Positions 53,246-61,627 of a stretch of 64,000 nt of DNA are shown piece by piece; position 1 is the stretch's first letter, and each line of letters starts with the position of its first letter. The translations under genes were made by a program, and so were the position numbers. The DNA is taken from positions 101,001 through 165,000 of the forward strand of contig JACKIH010000003.1 of NCBI GenBank assembly GCA_020638575.1, written 5' to 3'. A model generated the notes under the pieces. That model saw nothing but the letters and a program-made list of their open reading frames with translations, made no database searches and was not told the DNA's origin. The stretch is from Rhodospirillaceae bacterium (lineage in GTDB: Bacteria > Pseudomonadota > Alphaproteobacteria > DSM-16000 > Inquilinaceae).

Positions 53246-54461
53246 AACGCCGACGCCGGCTCCGGAGCTTCTGGAGCGCATCCGCCGGCCGGGCAGCGAC
53301 CGGGTGCTGGACGCGCTGGAAGCGGCCGGGGCAGAGGGCCGTTTCGTCGGCGGCTGCGTGCGCGACGCGCTGCTGGAGCGGCCACTGAGCGATATCGACA
53401 TCGCCACGCCGGTGAAGCCCGAAGCCGTGGCGCAATCGCTGGCGGCAGCGGGCATCAAAGCCATCCCCACCGGGTTGAAGCACGGCACCATCACCGCGCT
53501 TGCCGACGGGAATACCTTTGAGATCACGACGTTGCGCTTGGATGTTGAGACGGACGGACGGCACGCCAAGGTGGCTTTCACCGACGATTGGCGGGCCGAT
53601 GCAAGCCGCCGCGACTTCACCATGAATGCCCTGCTGCTGGACCGGCGGGGCTACGTGGTCGACTTCTTCGGCGGGCTCGCCGATGCCAGGGCCGGGCGGG
53701 TCCGCTTCATCGGCGAGGCAGCCCAGCGCATCGCCGAAGACGTGCTGCGCATTCTCAGGTTCTTTCGCTTTCACGCCCACTATGGCCGCGGCGCACTCGA
53801 TGCCGCCGGCCTCGCCGCCTGCACCCGGCTGGCCGACCGTATTCCCGGCCTGTCGGGCGAGCGGGTCTGCGTGGAAACCCTGAAGCTGCTGGCGGCCCCC
53901 GATCCGGTGCCGGTATGGCGTGCCATGGCCGAAGCCGGTGTGGCCCGGCAGGTCATCGGCCGCGACGGGTCGACAGATCGCCTTGCCGCACTGGTGGCGA
54001 CCGGCGTGGAGCCCGCCCGCGATCCGCTGCTGCGGCTGGCGAGCCTGCTCGACGCGGCGGAGCAGGCGGAGGCGGTGGCGGAGCGGTTGCGCCTCTCCAA
54101 CCGCCAGTGCGAACGCCTGCTGGCGGCCGTGCGGCAGCGCGACCAGCTGGCGGCAGGACCGGTGGGGCCAGATTTCCGCCGGCTGCTCTACACCCATGGG
54201 CGGCAAGCGGTGGCAGATGCCGCGGTGGCGGCCCTGGCGGCCAACCCGGCCGTCCCGTGGGCGACGTGGCAGGAGGAGCTGGCCGGCTGGCAGCCCCCCA
54301 AGCTGCCCATCGGCGGGCACGACGTGCACACGGTGACGGGCGTGGAAGGCCCGGAGGTGGGGCGCCTGCTGAAGGCCATGGAAGCCTGGTGGATCGAGGG
54401 CGATTTCCAAGCCGATAGAGAGGCTTGTCTAAACAAAATTAAGGAATTAACCGGGAAATAA
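53238..54461 (+). CDS. cca: CCA tRNA nucleotidyltransferase / poly(A) polymerase family
   Basis: Adds or repairs the 3' CCA of tRNAs. The 407-residue protein has the class II nucleotidyltransferase motif GRFVGGCVRDALLERPLSDIDIAT with the catalytic D-x-D, then TDDWRADASRRDFTMNALLLD, GEAAQRIAEDVLRILRFFRFHAHYG and the C-terminal tRNA-binding helices. It ends in KIKELTGK. The last 15 codons are written in AT-rich codons unlike the rest of the gene and abut the AT-rich island downstream, so the end may have been rebuilt by an insertion. Confidence 0.93.
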   Translation: MSETPTPAPELLERIRRPGSDRVLDALEAAGAEGRFVGGCVRDALLERPLSDIDIATPVKPEAVAQSLAAAGIKAIPTGLKHGTITALADGNTFEITTLRLDVETDGRHAKVAFTDDWRADASRRDFTMNALLLDRRGYVVDFFGGLADARAGRVRFIGEAAQRIAEDVLRILRFFRFHAHYGRGALDAAGLAACTRLADRIPGLSGERVCVETLKLLAAPDPVPVWRAMAEAGVARQVIGRDGSTDRLAALVATGVEPARDPLLRLASLLDAAEQAEAVAERLRLSNRQCERLLAAVRQRDQLAAGPVGPDFRRLLYTHGRQAVADAAVAALAANPAVPWATWQEELAGWQPPKLPIGGHDVHTVTGVEGPEVGRLLKAMEAWWIEGDFQADREACLNKIKELTGK

Positions 54462-54467
54462 GGTCAA
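54459..54467 (+). repeat. 9-bp direct repeat, left end of the AT-rich block
   Basis: TAAGGTCAA includes the TAA stop of cca. An identical copy lies at 55680-55688, so the two flank the AT-rich gene. This could be a target duplication left by an insertion, or chance. Confidence 0.4.
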
Positions 54468-54524
54468 ATAAGGCGATGTAGGGATGCGCCATATATTGTC
54501 CACAGAGGACCCTGCATTTCCTAT

Positions 54525-55562
54525 TTACCTAGGAACCAGATTCCCAACTGTTGCATACAACTCTAGATATTGCGATCGGGTGTCTACAAAATCACTCGAC
54601 GTATCAACAGTGATCTGTGCGAAATTTCCATATCGACCTGGGATTCCGCCATTAGAAAAAGTCGGGGATTCGATAAAGAATGTTCCGATAACAGTATCGT
54701 TGACAACAAAGGATATATTGATATTGTTTATTGCAGAATTTACTGTGTCAATTGTTTCAATATTTTGATCCGCCTGACGAAATAATACAGCAGCATCAAA
54801 TTGGTCTATGAAATCGATCGGCGTATTCCTTATATGCCGCGCAAAAAGCCGATATGGATGGAAATCTACTAGCATAGAATCATCATTCAGCCGAAGTACT
54901 TCAGGGTCCGCCATGAATTGAAATATGTTTCGACAGTCCGACAGATTAGTTGCATTTTCTTGTTCGGTATCGCTCTGGCATTGCACAATATCAATTCCAT
55001 CAAAGTGCTCTGAGATATCATAGTCATTTCCGTCAGTGAGAATTGTATCGATATTTTGATTAAACTGAATTTGAGCCTCTATTACTATATTGTTGATGGA
55101 GTAAAAACGGCTTACTAGCGCTCCAACTATTGGGCTCGGCTGCCCATTCTCTTGAATTAGGTGGAGTTCTCTAAGAGTCTGGCTGATTTGCAGAAATAGT
55201 TCCCTTGTGTCAGATTCGATGCTGTCAACTTCTCCCAATATCCGGGCTGCATTTAGTTCTGTTCGGACAAGATCGGTCGCCAGTTCGTCTCGAGTGTCAT
55301 CCATCTTTTCACGGAGATCTTCATACTCACTATCAACCATCCGCTGAGCGATTCTTTCGAACAACAGTGTCAGGACTAAGCCGCCAGTAAGGAGCAAAGT
55401 CAGTGAGAATCCAATAAAGAAACGTTTAATCCAATTGAGTATATCGATCTTAGTTTGCTGAATCATCTGAATCCGGATAATCTCTTGAAGCTTAACAAGA
55501 GTGTCCGGGCTGGAATCTTTAAACAAGATGGCAAGATCGTGGAATTCAGATCTATTATTCAT
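54525..55562 (-). CDS. AT-rich hypothetical membrane-anchored protein, unrecognised
   Basis: A 345-residue protein that I do not recognise. It has a short cytoplasmic N terminus (MNNRSEFHDLAILFKDSSPD, about 47 residues), one membrane helix at about 48-67 (FFIGFSLTLLLTGGLVLTLLF), then a charged helical stretch (about 70-137; DSEYEDLREKMDDTRDELATDL) that looks like a coiled coil. A large domain with one pair of cysteines (VQCQSD; LSDCRNI) follows, probably periplasmic. Codon use is AT-rich (two 60-base lines I counted hold 26 and 19 G+C) against about two thirds elsewhere. ATG 55562 is preferred; TTG 55574 opens the frame. No Shine-Dalgarno is seen. It has its own promoter and no partner genes. 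Confidence 0.72.
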   Translation of the reverse strand: MNNRSEFHDLAILFKDSSPDTLVKLQEIIRIQMIQQTKIDILNWIKRFFIGFSLTLLLTGGLVLTLLFERIAQRMVDSEYEDLREKMDDTRDELATDLVRTELNAARILGEVDSIESDTRELFLQISQTLRELHLIQENGQPSPIVGALVSRFYSINNIVIEAQIQFNQNIDTILTDGNDYDISEHFDGIDIVQCQSDTEQENATNLSDCRNIFQFMADPEVLRLNDDSMLVDFHPYRLFARHIRNTPIDFIDQFDAAVLFRQADQNIETIDTVNSAINNINISFVVNDTVIGTFFIESPTFSNGGIPGRYGNFAQITVDTSSDFVDTRSQYLELYATVGNLVPR

Positions 55563-55589
55563 GGGATTTAGCAAATTTAAGTTACTTTG

Positions 55590-55624
55590 TATTCTAATTA
55601 TACAAGATTTTAGAATATGCGCAA
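55590..55624 (-). promoter_or_regulatory. Promoter of the AT-rich gene with an overlapping inverted repeat
   Basis: On the minus strand a perfect -10 box TATAAT (55597-55602) is preceded by TTGCGC (55619-55624) at a 16-base spacing. An 8-bp perfect inverted repeat, TATTCTAA (55610-55617) and TTAGAATA (55590-55597), overlaps the -10, like an operator. The start site would be near 55590, about 28 bases from the ATG. A consensus TATAAT is rare in this GC-rich DNA. Confidence 0.6.
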
Positions 55625-55679
55625 TGCCCTCCCACCCGATATCTGACGCTGGGTTCGCCGCTAGCTCAGACTAATTTCC

Positions 55680-55688
55680 TAAGGTCAA
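55680..55688 (+). repeat. 9-bp direct repeat, right end of the AT-rich block
   Basis: TAAGGTCAA, identical to 54459-54467. It overlaps the stop codon (TGA, complement TCA at 55685-55687) of hemF. The two copies bracket the AT-rich island almost exactly. Confidence 0.4.
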
Positions 55689-56575
55689 GGCCACGCCGCC
55701 AGGGGTGGTAGCGACATCAAGATCGCCTCCACATTGCCGCCGGTCATCAGCCCGAACTGGGTGCCGCGGTCGTAAAGCAGGTTGAACTCCACATAGCGGC
55801 CGCGGCGCTGGAGCTGGTGGGCGCGCTCCGCGTCGGTCCACGGCGAGTCGAAATGCCGGCGGACGATGGCCGGGTAGGCGGCCAGGAACGCCTCGCCGAC
55901 CGCCTGCACGAAGGCGAAGGTGGCCTCCGGCTCGTCCTCCAGGTTATCGAAGAAGATGCCGCCGACGCCGCGCGCCTCGTCCCGGTGCTTGAGGAAGAAG
56001 TAGTCGTCGCACCAGGCTTTGAAACGCGGATAGTCGCCGGGGGCGTGGGCCTCGCAGGCGGCCTTCAGGGCGGCGTGAAATGCGGCGGTATCGGCCGCGT
56101 CGGGCACCATGGGGGTGAGGTCGGCGCCGCCGCCGAACCAGGCCCGCGTGGTCACGATGTGCCGCAGGTTCATGTGCACCGCGGGCACCTTGGGGCTTTG
56201 CAGGTGGGCAACCAGGCTGACGCCGCTGGCCCAGAACCGCCCGTCTGCCGCGGCACCGGGGATGCGGGCGCGAAACTCCTCGGAAAACGTGCCATGGACG
56301 GTGGAAACGTTGACACCGACCTTCTCGAACACGCGGCCGTGCATCAGCGCCATCACGCCGCCGCCGCCGCCCTCCCGGTGCCATGGCGTGCGCCGGAAGC
56401 GCCCGGCCGGCCGATCGACCAGCGGGCCTGCGTGGTCATCCTCCAGCGCTTCGAAGGCGCCACAGATGCGGTCGCGCAGGTCCTCGAAATGGGCGCGGGC
56501 GGGAGCCTTCAGCCGGTCGAGCGGCGCGGAGGGGGGAGGGGGCGTGGGATCGGCGGCGGAGTTGGAGTCGGTCAT
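55685..56575 (-). CDS. hemF: Oxygen-dependent coproporphyrinogen-III oxidase
   Basis: Oxidatively decarboxylates coproporphyrinogen III in haem synthesis, using oxygen. The 296-residue protein has WHREGGGGGVMALMHGRVFEKVGVNVSTVHG, the R-x-x-H-M-N-x-R-H type segment VHMNLRHIVTTRAWFGGGADLTPM, and YVEFNLLYDRGTQFGLMTGGNVEAILMSLPP at the C terminus. The start at ATG 56575 overlaps the trmL stop by ATGA; the longer frame is not coding. Placement beside trmL and the bc1 operon is common in alphaproteobacteria. Confidence 0.95.
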   Translation of the reverse strand: MTDSNSAADPTPPPPSAPLDRLKAPARAHFEDLRDRICGAFEALEDDHAGPLVDRPAGRFRRTPWHREGGGGGVMALMHGRVFEKVGVNVSTVHGTFSEEFRARIPGAAADGRFWASGVSLVAHLQSPKVPAVHMNLRHIVTTRAWFGGGADLTPMVPDAADTAAFHAALKAACEAHAPGDYPRFKAWCDDYFFLKHRDEARGVGGIFFDNLEDEPEATFAFVQAVGEAFLAAYPAIVRRHFDSPWTDAERAHQLQRRGRYVEFNLLYDRGTQFGLMTGGNVEAILMSLPPLAAWP

Positions 56576-57036
56576 GCGGGGTCCTCGTGCCACGGGGCAC
56601 CGGTCTGGCGGATCGCTTCGCCCGCCACCATGGCGGCCGCCAGGGCCACGTTCAACGACCGGGCGGGCGGCCGCAGCGGCACCACCACCCGCAGGTCGGC
56701 GGCCGCGTGCACCTGCGCCGGCACGCCGGCGCTTTCGCGGCCCAGCAGCAAGCGGTCGTCGGCCCGGTAGGCGACCTCCAGGTAGCTCGTATCTCCTTCG
56801 GTGGTGAGCAGCACCAGCCGGCCGGCATGGGCGGCATCCAGGTAGCTCTGCCAGCTCGCCCAGCGCTGCCAGCTCAGGAGATCGAGATAGTCGAGGCCGG
56901 CGCGGCGCAGGCGTGCATCGCTGAGCACGAACCCGCACGGTTCCACGATGTCCAGGCCCAGCCCCAGGCAGGCCGCCAGGCGCATCATCGCGCCGGTGTT
57001 CTGCGGGATATCGGGCTGATAGAGCACCAGACGCAT
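56572..57036 (-). CDS. trmL: tRNA (cytidine(34)-2'-O)-methyltransferase TrmL
   Basis: A 154-residue SPOUT methyltransferase that acts on the wobble base of tRNALeu. It starts MRLVLYQPDIPQNTGAMMRLAACLG and has the knotted SAM-binding end LLGRESAGVPAQVHAAADLRVVVPLRPPARSLNVALAAAMV. Length fits E. coli TrmL (157). It overlaps hemF and diverges from petA, the two starts lying about 400 bases apart. Confidence 0.94.
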   Translation of the reverse strand: MRLVLYQPDIPQNTGAMMRLAACLGLGLDIVEPCGFVLSDARLRRAGLDYLDLLSWQRWASWQSYLDAAHAGRLVLLTTEGDTSYLEVAYRADDRLLLGRESAGVPAQVHAAADLRVVVPLRPPARSLNVALAAAMVAGEAIRQTGAPWHEDPA

Positions 57037-57434
57037 GGCCGCCCCTGCAAATCCGTTACCTGCACACCATGCCGCCTGCGAGGAAACTGGCAACCCGGCG
57101 AACAGGGGCGGGGCCGGCGGCCGGTTCCGCCATGGTCGCTGGGCGCAACCCAGGGTCGCAGATCCGGATGGCGCACTTTTTCTAGGGGATTCGCGCCGCC
57201 GGGCGCCGGTGCACAGCGTTGCCGGCCGGCCGGGAGCCCGCCTTTTCGCGCTGCACCGGGCCAGGCGAACCCGGAACGCATGGCGGCCGGCACAGTTTGG
57301 CCATGGTCGCGACACCTTGAGGACAGCTTGACAGTTGGCAACCCGGCCGCAGGCGCGCTAAGAAACGCAGCAAGGACTCGTAGCGCCTCCCAGGGGGCAG
57401 ACGATTCTTCCAAAGGTAGCGGACCAAAGAAGCC
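57037..57434. other. Divergent region between trmL and petA
   Basis: A 398-base region without a supported gene. TTGACA (57328-57333) resembles a -35 box for petA but no good -10 is seen at 16-18 bases. Two short sequences occur twice: TGGCAACCCGGC at 57088-57099 and 57336-57347, and CCATGGTCGC at 57130-57139 and 57301-57310, in mirrored order. The petA site is weak, with AAAGGTAGCGG upstream of the ATG. Confidence 0.45.
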
Positions 57435-57977
57435 ATGGCGGACACGACAGACAGCGACGGCCACACCGGCACGCGCCGCGATTTCCTTTACTTGGCCACA
57501 GCCGCCACTGCGGGCGTCGGCGTCTTGGCCTTCGCTTGGCCGCTGGTCGACAGCATGAACCCGGCGGCCGACACGCTGGCCTTGGCCACGACCAACGTGG
57601 ACCTCACCGGGGTCGAAGCCGGCCAGGCCATCACCGTAATGTGGCGCGGCAAGCCGGTTTTCGTGCGCCACCGCACCCAGGGCGAGATCACTGCGGCGGA
57701 GTCGGCAGACCTGTCGACGCTGATCGACCCGGAGCCGGACGAGGCCCGCGTCATCAACCCCGACTGGCTGGTGGTGATCGGCATCTGCACCCATCTCGGC
57801 TGCGTGCCTTTGGGCCAGCGGACAACCGACGAGCGCGGCGAGTACGGCGGCTATTTCTGCCCCTGCCACGGTTCGGTCTACGACACCTCGGGGCGGATTC
57901 GCGGCGGCCCGGCCCCGCGCAATCTGGACGTTCCCGAATATTCGTTCACCTCCGAGACGTCGATACGGATCGGCTAA
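57435..57977 (+). CDS. petA: Ubiquinol-cytochrome c reductase iron-sulfur subunit (Rieske)
   Basis: The Rieske subunit of the cytochrome bc1 complex, 180 residues. It carries a Tat-type leader (TRRDFLYLATAATAGVG) used as a membrane anchor. The 2Fe-2S ligands are in CTHLGC (Cys118, His120, with the disulfide partner Cys123) and CPCHGS (Cys142, His145, disulfide Cys144), with the usual GPAP loop following. It passes electrons from ubiquinol to cytochrome c1. First gene of petABC. Confidence 0.97.
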   Translation: MADTTDSDGHTGTRRDFLYLATAATAGVGVLAFAWPLVDSMNPAADTLALATTNVDLTGVEAGQAITVMWRGKPVFVRHRTQGEITAAESADLSTLIDPEPDEARVINPDWLVVIGICTHLGCVPLGQRTTDERGEYGGYFCPCHGSVYDTSGRIRGGPAPRNLDVPEYSFTSETSIRIG

Positions 57978-58001
57978 GGTCGGATCCGAGGAGCCGAGGC
58001 T

Positions 58002-59324
58002 ATGGCGCATGGAAGTTCGGGCGGCACGCCCTTCAAAAACCCGGTAGTCCGGTGGGTCGACAGTCGGCTGCCCATCTTCTCCATGATGGTGAAGGAGTAC
58101 GGCCAGTTCCCGGCCCCGCGGAACTTCAACTACTTCTGGAATTTCGGCGCACTGGCGATGATCGTCCTGATGGTGATGATCGTCACCGGACTGTTCTTGT
58201 CGATGCACTACACCGCGCATGTGGACTACGCCTTCAACAGCGTCGAACGCATCATGCGCGATGTGAACTTCGGCTGGCTGATGCGCTACATCCACGCCAA
58301 CGGCGCGTCGATGTTCTTCGTGGTGGTGTTCATCCACATCTTCCGCGGGCTCTACTACGGCTCCTACAAGAAGCCGCGCGAACTGCTGTGGATCTTCGGC
58401 GTGATCATCTTGTTGCTCATGATGGCCACCGCCTTCATGGGCTACGTGCTGCCCTGGGGCCAGATGAGCTTCTGGGGTGCCACCGTGATCACCAACCTGT
58501 TCTCGGCCATCCCGCTGGTGGGCGATGAGATCGTGACGTGGCTGTGGGGCGGCTTCTCGGTCGACAACCCGACGCTCAACCGCTTCTTCTCGCTGCACTT
58601 CCTGCTGCCGTTCGTGATTGTGGGCGTGGTGTTCCTCCACGTCGCCGCCCTGCACATCACCGGCTCGAACAATCCCAAGGGGATCGAGCCCAAGGGGCCG
58701 CAGGACACGCTGCCGTTCCACCCGTACTACACGATCAAGGACATGTTCGGTTCCGGCGTGTTCATGATCATCTTCGCGATGTTCGTGTTCTTCGCGCCGA
58801 ACTACCTGGGCCATGCGGACAACTACATCCCGGCCAACCCGCTGGTGACGCCGGCGCACATCGTGCCCGAATGGTACTTCCTGCCGTTCTACGCGATGCT
58901 GCGGGCGATTACCTTCAACATCGGCATTCCGTTCACCGGGGTGACGATCATCGAAGCCAAGCTGGGCGGCGTGATCACCATGTTCGGCTCGATCATCGTG
59001 CTGTTCTTCATCTCGTGGCTCGACACGTCGCCGGTGCGCAGTGCCCGCTATCGGCCGATCTACAAGTGGTGCATGTGGCTGCTGGTGCTGGCGGTGGTCG
59101 TGCTGGGGTACTGCGGCTCGCAGCCGGCCGAAGGGCTGCTGGTGGTGGTGGCGCAGATCTGCACCTTCTACTACTTCCTGCATTTCCTGGTGCTCATGCC
59201 GCTGCTGGGCAAGTTGGAGCGGCCGCTGCCGTTGCCCCGCAGCATCAGCGAACCCGTGCTGCGCGAACCCGGTGCCGGGCCGTTGCCGGCCGGCGCCACC
59301 GCCAAGCCGATGGAGAAGTCGTGA
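58002..59324 (+). CDS. petB: Cytochrome b, ubiquinol-cytochrome c reductase
   Basis: A 440-residue membrane protein with eight helices. The haem-ligand histidines are in helices B and D (FLSMHYTAHVD; FFVVVFIHIFRGLYYGSYK; and FVIVGVVFLHVAALHITGSNNP). The Qo site motif is PEWYF within HIVPEWYFLPFYAMLRAI. Together with petA and petC it forms the proton-pumping bc1 complex. The C-terminal tail is short. It starts 24 bases after petA. Confidence 0.97.
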   Translation: MAHGSSGGTPFKNPVVRWVDSRLPIFSMMVKEYGQFPAPRNFNYFWNFGALAMIVLMVMIVTGLFLSMHYTAHVDYAFNSVERIMRDVNFGWLMRYIHANGASMFFVVVFIHIFRGLYYGSYKKPRELLWIFGVIILLLMMATAFMGYVLPWGQMSFWGATVITNLFSAIPLVGDEIVTWLWGGFSVDNPTLNRFFSLHFLLPFVIVGVVFLHVAALHITGSNNPKGIEPKGPQDTLPFHPYYTIKDMFGSGVFMIIFAMFVFFAPNYLGHADNYIPANPLVTPAHIVPEWYFLPFYAMLRAITFNIGIPFTGVTIIEAKLGGVITMFGSIIVLFFISWLDTSPVRSARYRPIYKWCMWLLVLAVVVLGYCGSQPAEGLLVVVAQICTFYYFLHFLVLMPLLGKLERPLPLPRSISEPVLREPGAGPLPAGATAKPMEKS

Positions 59325-60088
59325 TGTGGAAGCGTGCATGCGTCCTGGCGGCGCTGGCCTGCGTGGCGCTCGGCGGACCGGCGTCGGCCTCCGAAGGGGC
59401 GACCCATCCGCCGGCCCAGGACTGGGAATTCAACGGCTTGTTCGGCACCTTCGACCTTGCCTCGGCACAGCGCGGCCTGCAGGTCTATGAGCAGATCTGC
59501 CACGCCTGCCACAGCCTCAACCACGTCGCCTACCGGCACCTGGGGGAGCTGGGCTTCAACGAGGACGAAGTGGCGGCGATCGCGGCCAACTACCAGTTGT
59601 CCGACGGTCCCGACGAGAATGGCGAGATGTTCGACCGGCCGGCCGAGGGATCGGACTTCTTTGTGCCGTTCTTCGCCAACGAAGAGGCCGCACGCGCCGG
59701 CAATGGCGGCGCCTATCCCCCGGATCTCAGCCTCATCGTCAAGGCGCGCTCCGGCGGGGCGGACTACATCTACGCCTTCCTGACCGGCTTCGAGGAGCCG
59801 CCGGACGGCGAGGAGCTGCCGGCCGGCCGTTACTGGAACGAATACTTCCCCGGCCACCAGCTCGCGATGCCCAACATCCTCGACGTCAACACCGTCGAGT
59901 ACACGGACGGCACCGAGCCGACCCATGCCCAGATGGCCTGGGACGTTACCAACTTCTTGGCCTGGGCGGCCGAGCCCCAGATGATGGAGCGCAAGCAGAT
60001 GGGCCTGAAGGTGGTGCTCTTCCTGCTTGTGTTCACGGCCTTGATGTATGCGGTGAAGCGCAAGGTCTGGGCGAACGTCCACCACTAG
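59324..60088 (+). CDS. petC: Cytochrome c1
   Basis: A 254-residue haem protein with a signal peptide (MWKRACVLAALACVALGGPASAS). The haem attachment site is CHACH (residues 59-63) in EQICHACHSLNHVAYRHL. The distal Met ligand is likely in HQLAMPNIL, and a C-terminal helix (GLKVVLFLLVFTALMYAVKRKVW) anchors it. The ATG at 59324 overlaps the petB stop by one base and follows GGAG at good distance. Last gene of the bc1 operon. Confidence 0.95.
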   Translation: MWKRACVLAALACVALGGPASASEGATHPPAQDWEFNGLFGTFDLASAQRGLQVYEQICHACHSLNHVAYRHLGELGFNEDEVAAIAANYQLSDGPDENGEMFDRPAEGSDFFVPFFANEEAARAGNGGAYPPDLSLIVKARSGGADYIYAFLTGFEEPPDGEELPAGRYWNEYFPGHQLAMPNILDVNTVEYTDGTEPTHAQMAWDVTNFLAWAAEPQMMERKQMGLKVVLFLLVFTALMYAVKRKVWANVHH

Positions 60089-60236
60089 GCCGGTCGCAAC
60101 GCAGGTGGCGGCGGTGCCGATGGATCCGGGGGCGCGTGGCTAGGCCGTTGTGGCCTCGCGGCACCCGCCATCGGTCCGCTCCGTCACCGGTCGAGCGGGC
60201 GGCTTTCCCACGTTTCCCCTGATCCGGTGGCGGCGC

Positions 60237-60782
60237 ATGGTGACACCGGCAGACATCACCCGGTTCTGGTTCGAGACCTACGGCCCGGCCGATTGGTTCG
60301 CCGGCAGCGGTGCCTTCGATGCCGCCATCGCCGAAGCCTTTGGCGATACGGTGGAGGCGGCCCTCGGCGGCGGTCTCGGCGATTGGGCCGAAACGCCGCT
60401 GGGCGCATTGGCCCTGGTGCTGGCGCTCGACCAGTTCCCGCGCAACCTCTTTCGCGACAGCGCACGCGCCTTCGCCGGGGATGCCCGGGCCCGCGAGGTG
60501 GCCGACATGGCCATCGACCACGGCTTCGACCTGTCGCTCTCCGATACCCAACGCCTGTTCCTTTACCTGCCGTTCGAGCACAGTGAAGCCATGACCGACC
60601 AGCGGCGGGCCCTGTCCTTGATTTCCGACCTGCGGGCCAACCCGCAATGGATCGACCATGCCGCCCTGCATCTGGCGGTGATCCACTGGTTTGGCCGATT
60701 CCCCCAGCGCAACGCTGCTCTCGGCCGCGAAACCACCGAGGCCGAGGCGCAGTTCCTCGGCGCCATTGGAGGTTTCCCATGA
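60237..60782 (+). CDS. DUF924 family protein
   Basis: A 181-residue helical protein of the DUF924/YmdB-like family. The signature is FWFETYGPADWFAG, then LALVLALDQFPRNLFRDSARAF and LYLPFEHSEAM, with TPR-like helices. The role is unknown. The ATG at 60237 is chosen because TPADITRFWF is the family start; the frame is open to 60150. It is 148 bases downstream of petC and overlaps the glyoxalase-like gene by ATGA. Confidence 0.88.
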   Translation: MVTPADITRFWFETYGPADWFAGSGAFDAAIAEAFGDTVEAALGGGLGDWAETPLGALALVLALDQFPRNLFRDSARAFAGDARAREVADMAIDHGFDLSLSDTQRLFLYLPFEHSEAMTDQRRALSLISDLRANPQWIDHAALHLAVIHWFGRFPQRNAALGRETTEAEAQFLGAIGGFP

Positions 60783-61582
60783 GGCCGGTGGTGGGGATCG
60801 ACCATGTGCTGGCCGGCGTCGTGGATCTGGAAGCGGCGCGCACGGCCTGGCAGCGCCTGGGTTTCACCGTGACCCCGCGGGGCCGCCACATCGGCTGGGG
60901 CACCGGCAACTACTGCATCATGTTTCCCAGCGACTATGTGGAGCTGCTGGGCATCGTCGATCCCACCGGCGATCTGCAGGGGCTCGACCGCCTGCTGGCG
61001 GACCGGGAAGGGCTGCTGGGTCTGGCGTTCGCCACCCGCGACGCCGAAGCGGTGTACGCCCAGTTGCGGCGGGCCGGACTTGCTGGCGAGCCACCGGCCG
61101 ATCTGTCGCGCCTGCTGGAAGCCCCGGAGGGCACGGTCGAGCCGGCCTTCAAGCTTGTGCATCCCACCGATCCGGTGGCGCTATTCGGTTTCAAGATCTT
61201 CGTGTGCCAGCACCTGACGCCGGACCTGGTGTGGCGGCGGGATTGGGTGACCCATCCCAACGGGGCGACGCGCATCCTGGCGGTGACGGCCGCGACGCCC
61301 GATACCACGGCCGTGGCTCCGGCCTACCGGGCGCTCCTCGGCAACGATGCGGTGGTTCAGGACTCCGCCGGTCTCAGCGTGCTCCTGGGCAGCTCCATCC
61401 TGCGCCTGGCGGAATCGGACGATATCGCCGGGCTCATCGGCATGGCGGTGGCGGTGAGCGATCTGGAGCGGGCGCGCCGCCTGCTTGCGGGCGGCGGCAT
61501 CGCCTATGAAGCCGACGCGGACGGCCTGCACATCGATCCCGATTGCGCCAATGGGGTGGCGCTGAGCCTGGTGGAGCGCTGA
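60779..61582 (+). CDS. VOC/glyoxalase-like domain protein
   Basis: A 267-residue protein with two VOC-type halves: GIDHVLAGVVDLEAARTAWQRLGFTVTPRGRHIGWGTGNYCI and a second starting around RILAVTAATPDTTAVAPAYRALLGN. The first metal His is in IDHVLAG. It belongs to the single-chain glyoxalase-like group whose reactions are mostly unknown. It is coupled to DUF924 and convergent with the rhomboid gene (45 bases). Confidence 0.83.
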   Translation: MRPVVGIDHVLAGVVDLEAARTAWQRLGFTVTPRGRHIGWGTGNYCIMFPSDYVELLGIVDPTGDLQGLDRLLADREGLLGLAFATRDAEAVYAQLRRAGLAGEPPADLSRLLEAPEGTVEPAFKLVHPTDPVALFGFKIFVCQHLTPDLVWRRDWVTHPNGATRILAVTAATPDTTAVAPAYRALLGNDAVVQDSAGLSVLLGSSILRLAESDDIAGLIGMAVAVSDLERARRLLAGGGIAYEADADGLHIDPDCANGVALSLVER

Positions 61583-61627
61583 GGCTCCAACCAGTCGACT
61601 TTGCGCAGAAGCACAACGGGCGACGCC

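Noticed and set aside
57328..57363. TTGACA as a petA promoter
   Set aside because: No acceptable -10 box lies 16-19 bases downstream, so I do not list it as a promoter.
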